This document shows, one piece after another, positions 1 to 6,213 of a DNA stretch of 6,843 bases. Position 1 is the stretch's first letter. Each line of letters opens with the position of its first letter. Location of the stretch: contig JAUVIG010000207.1 in NCBI GenBank assembly GCA_030592825.1, forward strand, positions 1 to 6,843, written 5' to 3'. Both the position numbers and the translations under genes were made by a program. Below the pieces are notes generated by a model. The model had not been told where the DNA came from, did no database searches, and saw only the letters and a list, made by a program, of their open reading frames with translations. This DNA is from Chlorobiota bacterium. GTDB taxonomy: Bacteria > Bacteroidota > Bacteroidia > Bacteroidales > JAADGE01.

Positions 1-1224
1 ATGCTCCTAAAGTCAATAATATTAGAGATTTATAATCATCAAAAACAATCTGTAGTTCCCAAAAAAGGGATGATTGAAAGAGAAATACTACACAAAATTA
101 AATTGAATACAGATTTGGTTATAATAATTTCGGGAATAAGAAGATGCGGAAAAAGCATTCTTTTACAACAGATTATTGCAGATAAATTACCTGATTCGTC
201 TTATTATAATTTTGAAGACCACAAAAATATTAATTTTGAAACAGAGGATTTTTCAAAATTGAAAAGCATTTTTCAAGAAAATTCAGTAAACAATAATTTT
301 ATTTTTGATGAGATTCAAAATGTGAAGGGCTGGGAGAATTTTATAAGAACTGAGCAAGATTTGGGGAATAAAATTATCATAACGGGTTCAAATGCATCAT
401 TGCTTAGCAAAGAACTTGGCACTAAACTAACAGGCAGGCACATTTCCTACGAACTTTTCCCGTTTTCTTATTCAGAATTTTTAAATTTTAAGTCTTTACA
501 AGCGTATAAAATTTCTTTTACAGAGTATCTTGAAAAAGGCGGAATGCCAATTTATTTGCAAAATGAAAATGAAGAAGTTTTACAACAAATGTTTTCAGAT
601 ATTGTTATAAGAGATATTGTTGTGAGATACGGATTAAGAAATTCAAAAATTATAAAAGAACTTGGTCTTTATTTAATCAGTAATACCGGCAAACAAATGT
701 CATACAGCAATTTGCGGAGAACATTTAATATCGGCTCTACAAATTCTGTTGTTCAATATATTTCGTTTTTTGAGGATAGCTATTTACTTTTTACAATATC
801 GAAATTTAGTTACTCTCTGAAAAAACAATCGGTAAACCCAAAGAAAATTTATTCTGTTGATACCGGATTAAGTTCAGGAAATTCGTTGAGCTTTTCGAAA
901 GACAAAGGAAGAATGTTAGAAAATGCAGTTTTCCTGTCGCTCCGAAGAAAATATAAGAATATATATTATTTTCAAGAAAAAAGAGAGTGCGATTTTATAG
1001 TGAAGCATAAAAATTCAATTATAAAAGCAATACAAGTTTGTTATGAATTAAACGATGATAATTTTGAACGAGAAACAAAAGGATTATTAGAAGCATTACA
1101 TTTTTTTAATTTAGAAAAAGGTTTTATAATCACCCTAAATCAAAAAGATGAAATAAGCTCAGAAAACAAAAAGATAGAACTTATTCCGGCATGGGAATGG
1201 TGCTGTTACAATCATGAAGAATAA
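1..1224 (+). CDS. AAA-type ATPase with C-terminal DUF4143 domain
   Basis: A 407-residue protein of the AAA_14/DUF4143 family, widespread P-loop ATPases of unknown cellular role. Seen: Walker A GIRRCGKS at residues 45-52, Walker B ending in D103-E104 (FIFDEIQ), and a sensor-like strand IIITGSNASLL at about 124-134 followed by the family's LTGR (143-146). The middle region (about 220-265) looks like a winged-helix segment. The C-terminal DUF4143 part carries GRMLENAVF (303-311), ECDFIV (329-334) and IQVCYEL (344-350), which line up with the E, D and ExK positions of a PD-(D/E)XK-like core. The last is Q-V-C here rather than E-V-K, so nuclease activity is doubtful. The chosen start is the first base of the window: homologues as I recall them have a similar stretch before the REIL segment, although ATG at 70 is possible and anything upstream is out of view. 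Such genes are often accessory and patchily distributed. The helicase gene follows after 22 bp. Confidence 0.88.
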   Translation: MLLKSIILEIYNHQKQSVVPKKGMIEREILHKIKLNTDLVIIISGIRRCGKSILLQQIIADKLPDSSYYNFEDHKNINFETEDFSKLKSIFQENSVNNNFIFDEIQNVKGWENFIRTEQDLGNKIIITGSNASLLSKELGTKLTGRHISYELFPFSYSEFLNFKSLQAYKISFTEYLEKGGMPIYLQNENEEVLQQMFSDIVIRDIVVRYGLRNSKIIKELGLYLISNTGKQMSYSNLRRTFNIGSTNSVVQYISFFEDSYLLFTISKFSYSLKKQSVNPKKIYSVDTGLSSGNSLSFSKDKGRMLENAVFLSLRRKYKNIYYFQEKRECDFIVKHKNSIIKAIQVCYELNDDNFERETKGLLEALHFFNLEKGFIITLNQKDEISSENKKIELIPAWEWCCYNHEE

Positions 1225-1246
1225 TAAATGAAAAAATTGGCATCTT

Positions 1247-2479
1247 ATGAAATTTACTGAACTCAAACTTAATGAGCAACTATTGGAAGCCATAAATTAT
1301 ATGGGTTTTGAAACAGCTACACCGATTCAAGAAAAAGCGATTCCGATTATTCTCGAAAACAGAGATATGATTGCTTGTGCACAAACAGGTACAGGTAAAA
1401 CAGGAGCATTTGTTTTACCGGTTCTTAATAAACTTATCGGCAAAAAAGACAGCAGTACAGACACCTTAATAATTGTTCCGACAAGAGAATTAGCAATTCA
1501 AATTGAACAACAAATACAAGGATTCTCATATTTTGTTTCTGCAACTTCAATTGCCGTATATGGTGGTGGCGACGGCAAGGAATGGGATAACCAAAAAAAT
1601 GCCTTGAAAAACGGAGTTGATATCATTGTTGCAACTCCGGGAAGATTAATATCTCATTTGAAATTGGGATATGTCAACCTAAATAATATCAAGCATTTAA
1701 TTTTAGATGAAGCCGACAGAATGTTGGATATGGGCTTTATTGACGATTTGAAAGCAATCATTTCCTTTATTAAAAATAAACATCAAACCTTAATGTTTAG
1801 TGCCACCATGCCACAAAGCATTAATCAATTGGCTAAAAGGATATTACACAAGCCTGTTGAAATATCTTTGTCTGTTTCTAAACCTGCAAAAGGCATAGAT
1901 CATAAGGCTTACCTTTGCTATGACGAACAGAAAGAAAAAGTATTAAATCATATTTTAATTAAACGTAAACATTACGACAGTATCATTATTTTTACTTCTA
2001 CAAAAAGCAAGGTTTCTGATATTGTCAGGTCGCTTAACAGCTCCGGTTTTCAGTCACAAGGAATTTCTTCTAATCTTGATCAGGATAAACGTGAAGAAGT
2101 ATTAAGAGGCTTCAGGTCTAAGCGAATACGAATTTTAGTGGCAACAGATGTAATGAGTCGCGGTATAGATGTTAAAGAAATTAACATGGTGATAAATTAT
2201 GATGTACCTCATGATGCTGAGGATTATGTTCACCGTGTAGGACGAACAGCCAGAGTCAATGCGATAGGTGAAGCATTAACTTTGGTTAATCCGAGAGACA
2301 TGTATAAGATGAGAAAAATTGAACAATTAATAGAAGCTACTGTTCCGAAATTTCAACCACCTGATGATATAGGTGCCGGACCGGAATGGAAAGAAGGAAA
2401 ACACAGACCGAATAACAAAAGGAAATATTACAAGAAAAAAAAGAACTTTAAAGGGAGAAACACTAATAAGAAACCTTAA
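1247..2479 (+). CDS. rhlE: DEAD-box ATP-dependent RNA helicase, RhlE type
   Basis: A 410-residue cytoplasmic RNA helicase with the complete DEAD-box motif set in order: Q motif with GF at 20-21 and TPIQ at 25-28; motif I AQTGTGKT 45-52; Ia PTRELA 78-83; GG near 106-108; Ib TPGR 130-133; II DEAD 154-157; III SAT 185-187; IV IIIFTST 246-252; V ATDVMSRGID 299-308; VI HRVGRTAR 329-336. The core ends near residue 365. It is followed by a short tail of about 40 residues dense in Lys, Arg and Asn, which probably binds RNA nonspecifically. Length and the opening FTELKLNEQLLEAI fit RhlE-like helicases, which remodel RNA during ribosome assembly or decay. The exact orthology among Bacteroidota DEAD-box paralogues is uncertain. 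The ATG has no Shine-Dalgarno sequence, as is usual in the phylum. The phosphoesterase gene starts 37 bp downstream. Confidence 0.95.
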   Translation: MKFTELKLNEQLLEAINYMGFETATPIQEKAIPIILENRDMIACAQTGTGKTGAFVLPVLNKLIGKKDSSTDTLIIVPTRELAIQIEQQIQGFSYFVSATSIAVYGGGDGKEWDNQKNALKNGVDIIVATPGRLISHLKLGYVNLNNIKHLILDEADRMLDMGFIDDLKAIISFIKNKHQTLMFSATMPQSINQLAKRILHKPVEISLSVSKPAKGIDHKAYLCYDEQKEKVLNHILIKRKHYDSIIIFTSTKSKVSDIVRSLNSSGFQSQGISSNLDQDKREEVLRGFRSKRIRILVATDVMSRGIDVKEINMVINYDVPHDAEDYVHRVGRTARVNAIGEALTLVNPRDMYKMRKIEQLIEATVPKFQPPDDIGAGPEWKEGKHRPNNKRKYYKKKKNFKGRNTNKKP

Positions 2480-2516
2480 AATCTGCTTTTACTTTAAAAA
2501 TTGGTATATAAATAAC

Positions 2517-3668
2517 ATGAAAACAGCAATAATAATTTCCATATTATTAATCATATTCGGTTCTGCCGGATATTATGTTTACATCAGAGCTATACAAGCT
2601 TTTTCTGGAACTTTTGCTACATCAATTCCGGTTCTGATATTATATATTCTGTTAATATCATCTTTTTTTCTCGGAAAAATTATTGAACAATACTCCATCG
2701 ATTTTTTAAGTAATTCGCTTGTTAAAATCGGCTCTATATATCTGGGATTATTTCTGTACGCATTTCTTTTTGTTGTTTTCTTCGATTTTATTCGCTTGAT
2801 AAATTACATTATCCCCTTTTTTCCTGCTACTGTTACTGCCGATTATCAAAAAACAAAACTTATTATCGGAATATTTTCGATCACTTTTATTTCTTTAATA
2901 TTTCTTAACGGATATTTTAATGCCCAAACACCGAAAGTTAATAAGCTTGACATTACAATAAATAAAAGTAAAGCAAGTTTTGACACTTTACATATTGTTG
3001 CCGTCAGCGACATTCATCTCGGCACAATGGTCAATAAAACAAAAATAAAGCGATTAATATATATCATTAATGAACTGAATCCCGATTTAGTTATTATCGC
3101 CGGAGATATAATTGATGATAATATTAAAGTTGTGAAGCACTTTAAATTAGTGGAATATTTCAAAAAATTAAAGCCGAAATACGGGGTATATTCTTGTCCG
3201 GGCAATCATGAATACATAAGTAGAGCTTATAAAGATTTTGATTATTTTGAAAAAAACGGAATACACATGTTAAAAGATACTGCTGAATTAATTGATAATA
3301 AATTTTACATTATCGGCAGAGACGATATTCAAGGGAAAAGCATTGCCGGAAAAGAACGAAAATCTTTAGAAGAACTGACAAAAGATATTGATTTCAATCT
3401 TCCCGTCTTTTTATTAGACCATCAGCCCTATAACTTAGAAAAAACAGCCGAACATGCTGTTGATTTTCAGTTTTCCGGACATACACATAAGGGACAAATT
3501 TGGCCGTTTAATTATTTAACCGGATTGATTTTTGAAAAAGACTTTGGATATTTAAAAAAGGGAAACACACATTTCTACATTACTTCCGGTTACGGAACGG
3601 CTGTTATTCCTATTCGTGTAGGCAGCAATTCCGAAATTGTCAGCATTAAGGCAACCTCTAAAAATTAA
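2517..3668 (+). CDS. Membrane-anchored calcineurin-type metallophosphoesterase (YkuE/YaeI-like)
   Basis: A 383-residue protein. The N-terminal part has about four hydrophobic helices (roughly residues 3-23, 37-55, 73-100, 115-131). The catalytic domain carries the full metallophosphoesterase set: SDIHLG with D165 and H167, GDIIDD with D197, GNHE 229-232, H302 in LLDHQP, and GHTH 321-324. These residues bind two metal ions and hydrolyse phosphoester or pyrophosphate bonds. The substrate is unknown; relatives with this layout are linked to lipid or envelope phosphate metabolism. The reading frame stays open back to an ATG at 2373, but that part overlaps the helicase tail and is Lys/Arg-rich in a shadow frame. 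ATG 2517 directly precedes the first helix, so I chose it. The last codons (after S376-I377) and the stop lie inside an inserted MITE-like element: the end now reads KATSKN, whereas the reconstructed pre-insertion end is KITNK, giving 382 residues. All catalytic motifs are upstream, so activity is probably kept. Confidence 0.93.
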   Translation: MKTAIIISILLIIFGSAGYYVYIRAIQAFSGTFATSIPVLILYILLISSFFLGKIIEQYSIDFLSNSLVKIGSIYLGLFLYAFLFVVFFDFIRLINYIIPFFPATVTADYQKTKLIIGIFSITFISLIFLNGYFNAQTPKVNKLDITINKSKASFDTLHIVAVSDIHLGTMVNKTKIKRLIYIINELNPDLVIIAGDIIDDNIKVVKHFKLVEYFKKLKPKYGVYSCPGNHEYISRAYKDFDYFEKNGIHMLKDTAELIDNKFYIIGRDDIQGKSIAGKERKSLEELTKDIDFNLPVFLLDHQPYNLEKTAEHAVDFQFSGHTHKGQIWPFNYLTGLIFEKDFGYLKKGNTHFYITSGYGTAVIPIRVGSNSEIVSIKATSKN

Positions 3669-3670
3669 TT
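3646..3670 (+). repeat. Left terminal inverted repeat of the MITE-like element
   Basis: This 25-nt end matches the complement of 3928-3952 at 24 positions. It starts TTAAGGCAACCTCT and runs into an A/T-rich inner part. It encodes the last six residues and the stop codon of the phosphoesterase gene. Confidence 0.85.
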
Positions 3671-3806
3671 ACCGGGTTGAAAATAAGCGGGCTTCTATTA
3701 ATTACTTTGCATCAAGATTTTCAGCGTTTTTTATAGACGATGAAAATTTATGAAGCACTATCGGGATAATGCAAGAAAATTTGAAGAAGTATATGATAAA
3801 CTCTGA
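3667..3806 (+). pseudogene. Possible frameshifted coding remnant inside the element
   Basis: From 3667 one frame reads through NYFASRFSAFFIDDENL and stops at 3751-3753. The adjacent frame then reads MKHYRDNARKFEEVYDKL from 3750 and stops at 3804-3806. Restoring one T in the run at 3747-3749 would fuse them without a break. The composition looks protein-like (aromatic and charged residues spaced as in a helical domain), so this may be the tail of a transposase or a captured gene fragment. I do not recognise the family. Chance is a real alternative in such short AT-rich DNA. Confidence 0.25.
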
Positions 3807-3819
3807 AAACCCTTTGGGA

Positions 3820-3916
3820 ACAAATATAATGACCAATCTGACTGCGTTAATTTTTTTTGCAATAGCTACGGCTATTCCAAAAAAAATATGCCTTGCATCT
3901 TGGTCATTATATTTGT
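3820..3916. repeat. Long compound hairpin with UACG tetraloop
   Basis: The outer arms 3820-3836 (acaaatataatgaccaa) and 3900-3916 are perfect 17-bp complements. The inner arms 3850-3866 and 3871-3887 pair over 17 positions with one C-C mismatch (3860/3877). The apex is AATAGC-TACG-GCTATT, that is a C(UACG)G loop of the very stable UNCG class. An internal loop of 13 and 12 nt separates the two stems and may pair partly (3843-3845 with 3895-3897). The whole structure lies inside the MITE-like element and is nearly symmetric about 3868. The T run is in the stem rather than after it, so it does not look like an ordinary intrinsic terminator. Confidence 0.85.
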
Positions 3917-3927
3917 TTCTTGAAAGA

Positions 3928-3952
3928 AATTAATTATTAGAGGTTGCCTTAA
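3928..3952 (-). repeat. Right terminal inverted repeat of the MITE-like element
   Basis: Complement of the left end with a single mismatch. It ends in TTAGAGGTTGCCTTAA. The DNA just outside it (aataactaataaataa) restores the phosphoesterase reading frame when the element is removed. Confidence 0.85.
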
Positions 3953-4092
3953 AATAACTAATAAATAAAAATTACGATTAGATATTTTTCAACGATAAAT
4001 AATTACATTAATTTATATTGCCTTTTAATGCCCTGAAATAAAGATGGTTGCAATTAACACCACGAAATAATTCAAAAAAATCTTCCAAAAAA
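3953..4092. other. Gap with no recognisable feature
   Basis: About 140 bp of AT-rich DNA between the MITE-like element and the promoter of the ABC operon. It begins with the probable original 3' end of the phosphoesterase gene (stop TAA at 3966-3968 in the reconstructed allele). I found no reading frame, strong hairpin or RNA-like structure here. Confidence 0.5.
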
Positions 4093-4123
4093 TTTGTTTA
4101 TTAAAAATACTGTCATACATTTG
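4093..4123 (+). promoter_or_regulatory. Bacteroidota-type promoter of the ABC operon
   Basis: TTTG at 4093-4096 (-33 element), a 19-nt spacer, and TACATTTG at 4116-4123, an exact fit to the TAnnTTTG -7 element of the Bacteroidota housekeeping sigma factor. Transcription should start a few bases downstream, near 4128, giving a leader of about 35 nt before the ATG at 4163. Confidence 0.8.
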
Positions 4124-4124
4124 C

Positions 4125-4148
4125 AGTGTAATAGTATAGTAATACACT
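4125..4148. promoter_or_regulatory. Operator-like dyad for the YtrA-type GntR regulator
   Basis: AGTGTA at 4125-4130 and TACACT at 4143-4148 form a perfect inverted pair with a 12-nt spacer. Over the full 24 bp, 20 positions are symmetric. It starts one base after the -7 element and covers the expected transcription start, which suits repression by blocking RNA polymerase. From memory, the B. subtilis YtrA operator is AGTGTA-N13-TACACT; the half-sites here are identical. The operon's third gene encodes a YtrA-type regulator, so autoregulation is the simplest reading. Confidence 0.78.
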
Positions 4149-4162
4149 AAAACAAACATACA

Positions 4163-4993
4163 ATGATAGAAATTAAAAATCTCAATTTCGGATACAAAAA
4201 GAACAAAAAGCTTTTTTCCGAATTGAATTTAAAACTTGAAAAAGGCAAGGTTTACGGCTTGCTCGGAAAAAACGGATCAGGAAAGACAAGCTTGCTGAAA
4301 CAAGCGGCGGGATTGTTATACCCTAATTCCGGAGATATAATGCTCAATGATGAAACTCCCAAGAAAAGGAGTCCGCGATTTTTAGCAAGTTATTATTTGA
4401 TACCCGAGGAATTTGAAACTCCCGGAATATCAATGAAAACTTTTATAAAGATCACGGCTCCTTTTTATCCCGGTTTTAATGAAGATGAATTTTATAAATA
4501 TTTATCGGAGTTTAAATTGGAACCAAACGGAAAACTTAACAATTTGTCCTACGGACAAAAAAAAATGGTTTTGATTTCTTTCGGTTTGGCTGCTAACACG
4601 CCTGTATTAATGTCTGATGAACCTACAAACGGACTGGATATTCCGTCAAAGAGCATGTTTCGTAAGATAATGGCTTCTGCTGTTAGTGAGGGTAAGTTAT
4701 TTATCATTTCAACACATCAAGTGAAAGATATTGAAGGGATTATAGATTCTGTAGTGGTTTTAGAAAACGGTAAGATAATATTTAATCAAAGCCTTGAATC
4801 TGTTTCTGAAAAATTGTGTTTTAAGACAATAAAGAATCTTGATGATGAAAATGTACTGTACCGGGAAAAGCACCTGAACACTTATGAAGCGGTTGTTAGA
4901 AATACAAATGAAGAACATTCACGTGTAAATATGGAATTGCTGTTCAATTCAATTATTGTTGAAAACAGTAAAGTTGTTAATGAATTTATTTAG
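4163..4993 (+). CDS. ABC transporter ATP-binding protein (ABC-2 exporter type)
   Basis: A 276-residue nucleotide-binding subunit that should power the permease encoded next. Seen: Walker A GKNGSGKT 35-42; signature LSYGQKK 128-134 (Tyr in place of the usual first Gly); Walker B VLMSDEP 148-154 with catalytic E153; D-loop NGLD 156-159; H-switch H185 in STH. The Q-loop region reads SYYLIPEEFETPG (76-88) with Glu where Gln is normal, a variant I associate with short ABC-2 ATPases. Residues from about 205 form an extension beyond the core ATPase, ending in a mixed region of unknown role. It is the first gene of the operon, behind a good promoter and operator, with an A-rich start (acaaacatacaatg) and no Shine-Dalgarno sequence. 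The family is used for drug, peptide or lipid export and for antibiotic stress response; the substrate cannot be told from the sequence. Confidence 0.93.
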   Translation: MIEIKNLNFGYKKNKKLFSELNLKLEKGKVYGLLGKNGSGKTSLLKQAAGLLYPNSGDIMLNDETPKKRSPRFLASYYLIPEEFETPGISMKTFIKITAPFYPGFNEDEFYKYLSEFKLEPNGKLNNLSYGQKKMVLISFGLAANTPVLMSDEPTNGLDIPSKSMFRKIMASAVSEGKLFIISTHQVKDIEGIIDSVVVLENGKIIFNQSLESVSEKLCFKTIKNLDDENVLYREKHLNTYEAVVRNTNEEHSRVNMELLFNSIIVENSKVVNEFI

Positions 4994-5008
4994 AAAAAAT
5001 ATATAAAA

Positions 5009-5779
5009 ATGGATAATATACAATCATTCAGTATAAAGCGGATACTGTTATTAATGCAAAAAACCGCTTATGAAAATGCCAAATTAGTTTTGATCGGTTT
5101 GGCAACTGTTTTCGGCTTTTTTTCTGTTTTTTTGTTCTTTAACGGATTAAATGACGGAGATGCTTGGGGAAAAATGCATACTTTTTATGTTGTAGGTTTT
5201 ATTGTTTCGGGATTTTTTATTTCCGGAATGGCATTCACCAACTTGAGAACAAAAGAAAAGACCATGTCTTATTTGACTTTACCTGCTTCATCACTTGAAA
5301 AATTCATTTCGGAATTGCTTCTGACAACCGTTGGGTTTGCAGTGATTTATACGGTAATATTTTATATCTACAATTTTGCAGTATATTTAATCGGAACACC
5401 TTTTAATTTGGAAGTAAATTTTATTGATCTTTCAGATCATTGGGTAATTGAAGGTTTTATGTATTATGTGATTTTGCAATCAATATTTTTAGCCGGTGCT
5501 GCAACTTTCAGAAAAGCACCCTTGTTTTTTACAATATTTACAGTATTTATTGCAGGAATTGTTATTATGATTTTTGTAATGATCATTTCTTTGGGTTTCA
5601 AAGAATATCTTGAAAGTTCAGATATTGTTAATTTTCAATTTGACGGTAGTGATTATGATATTGAAGCCGATATAGAAAATCACTTTTTGGTAAGATTCCC
5701 GAAATTTATGTTTTATTATTTAACAGCCCCGATTTTTTGGCTGGTCACTTATTTGAAATTAAAAGAAAAGGAGGTATAA
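5009..5779 (+). CDS. ABC-2 type transporter permease, six membrane helices
   Basis: A 256-residue integral membrane protein with six predicted helices at about 25-45, 59-79, 104-128, 150-167, 171-196 and 231-249. Between helices 2 and 3 is the segment RTKEKTMSYLTLPASSLEKF (80-99). Its LTLPAS..EKF pattern is typical of small Bacteroidota ABC-2 permeases and probably forms the coupling helix that contacts the ATPase. Between helices 5 and 6 is an acidic loop (about 200-226) rich in Asp and Glu. The gene lies 15 bp after the ATPase stop, so the pair should make one transporter, probably with two copies of each subunit. Its last codons contain the strong ribosome binding site of the regulator gene. 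Export direction is inferred from the family; the substrate is unknown. Confidence 0.87.
   Translation: MDNIQSFSIKRILLLMQKTAYENAKLVLIGLATVFGFFSVFLFFNGLNDGDAWGKMHTFYVVGFIVSGFFISGMAFTNLRTKEKTMSYLTLPASSLEKFISELLLTTVGFAVIYTVIFYIYNFAVYLIGTPFNLEVNFIDLSDHWVIEGFMYYVILQSIFLAGAATFRKAPLFFTIFTVFIAGIVIMIFVMIISLGFKEYLESSDIVNFQFDGSDYDIEADIENHFLVRFPKFMFYYLTAPIFWLVTYLKLKEKEV
5768..5775 (+). promoter_or_regulatory. Strong Shine-Dalgarno site for the GntR gene
   Basis: AAGGAGGT lies within the last permease codons, ending 5 nt before the ATG at 5781. It is a near-perfect anti-16S match, unlike the A-rich starts of the other genes here. It fixes the start of the regulator and suggests translation partly independent of, or coupled to, the end of the permease. 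Confidence 0.7.
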
Positions 5780-5780
5780 A

Positions 5781-6170
5781 ATGAACTTTAGAGACGACAA
5801 AGCGATATATCTGCAAATTGCCGATTATTTTTATGAAAATATATTAACTGATGAAATGCATTCTGAAGACAGAATACCGTCAGTAAGAGATTTGGCGGTT
5901 GAAACAGAAGTTAATCCTAACACGGTTATGAGAACTTATAAACATTTGCAGGACAATAACATAATTTATAATAAAAGAGGTATCGGATATTTTATATCAG
6001 ATGATGCTTTTGAAATAACACATAAAATGAAAAAAGAAGAATTTATAACAGAGAAATTGCCGGCATTTTTCAAATCAATGAAAAATCTGAATATTAGTAT
6101 TTCAGAAATTGAAAAATTGTTTAGTGATTATTTGAAATCAACTGATGGTAAAGAACCCGGCAAAAAATAA
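5781..6170 (+). CDS. GntR-family transcriptional regulator, YtrA subfamily
   Basis: A 129-residue cytoplasmic DNA-binding protein. The N-terminal winged helix opens with AIYLQIADYFYENI (8-21), followed by the helix-turn-helix RIPSVRDLAVETEVNPNTVM (31-50) leading into RTYKHLQ, and the wing with RGIGYFI (66-72). The C-terminal part is only about 55 residues, mainly helical (MKKEEFITEKLPAFFKSMK), which is the mark of the YtrA subfamily rather than the longer FadR or HutC types. It should dimerise and repress its own operon through the AGTGTA/TACACT dyad at 4125-4148. B. subtilis YtrA is relieved by cell-wall-active antibiotics; whether this one responds similarly is inference. The start is set by the strong Shine-Dalgarno sequence, one base after the permease stop. 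Confidence 0.93.
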   Translation: MNFRDDKAIYLQIADYFYENILTDEMHSEDRIPSVRDLAVETEVNPNTVMRTYKHLQDNNIIYNKRGIGYFISDDAFEITHKMKKEEFITEKLPAFFKSMKNLNISISEIEKLFSDYLKSTDGKEPGKK

Positions 6171-6213
6171 CAAAGTTTCAAAAATATTGAATCTAATTTC
6201 TAAATTCAAACAA

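Larger units (their letters stand above)
3646..3952. mobile_element. MITE-like non-autonomous element with TTAA ends
   Basis: Two 25-nt ends (3646-3670 and 3928-3952) are inverted complements with one mismatch. Both begin with TTAA, followed inward by GGCAACCTCT. If TTAA is the target duplication, the element proper is 3650-3948 (299 bp, 21-bp terminal repeats with one mismatch). There is no transposase-sized reading frame. The interior holds a long compound hairpin and a possible coding remnant. Deleting 303 bp (element plus one TTAA) joins the phosphoesterase frame to codons reading I-K-I-T-N-K and then TAA at 3966-3968, so the insertion site is well explained. A 4-bp TTAA duplication next to GG-starting ends would fit the IS5 group (YTAR targets), but that family assignment is inference. 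Because TTAA is itself a palindrome, duplication and terminal repeat cannot be fully separated. Confidence 0.8.

Noticed and set aside
1228..1260. Ten-codon leader-like frame (MKKLASYEIY) overlapping the helicase start
   Set aside because: Short enough to arise by chance, with no ribosome binding site or attenuator-like structure around it.
2373..2516. Upstream extension of the phosphoesterase frame to ATG 2373
   Set aside because: It overlaps the helicase tail and gives a basic, low-information peptide in a shadow frame. ATG 2517 sits right before the first membrane helix.
3014..3205. 63-codon minus-strand reading frame
   Set aside because: It lies wholly inside the phosphoesterase catalytic domain, antisense to its conserved motifs, with no family features of its own.
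3719..3747. Imperfect inverted repeat attttcagcgt/acgatgaaaat in the left half of the element
   Set aside because: Nine of eleven pairs with an AT-rich stem; too weak to claim as a separate structure.
3769..3933. 54-codon + strand frame inside the MITE-like element with a hydrophobic stretch (LTALIFFAIATAIP)
   Set aside because: The hydrophobic part is the translation of the hairpin arms, the start has no ribosome binding site, and it is most simply explained by AT-rich palindromic DNA.
3934..3964. Weak 7-bp hairpin (ttattag/ctaataa)
   Set aside because: A/T-rich stem, 17-nt loop and no following T run; it overlaps the right terminal repeat and is not a credible terminator.
6145..6213. Alternative start of the GIN-like protein inside the GntR gene
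   Set aside because: It would add a 23-residue basic stretch before the signal anchor; the ATG at 6214 gives a normal anchor start.
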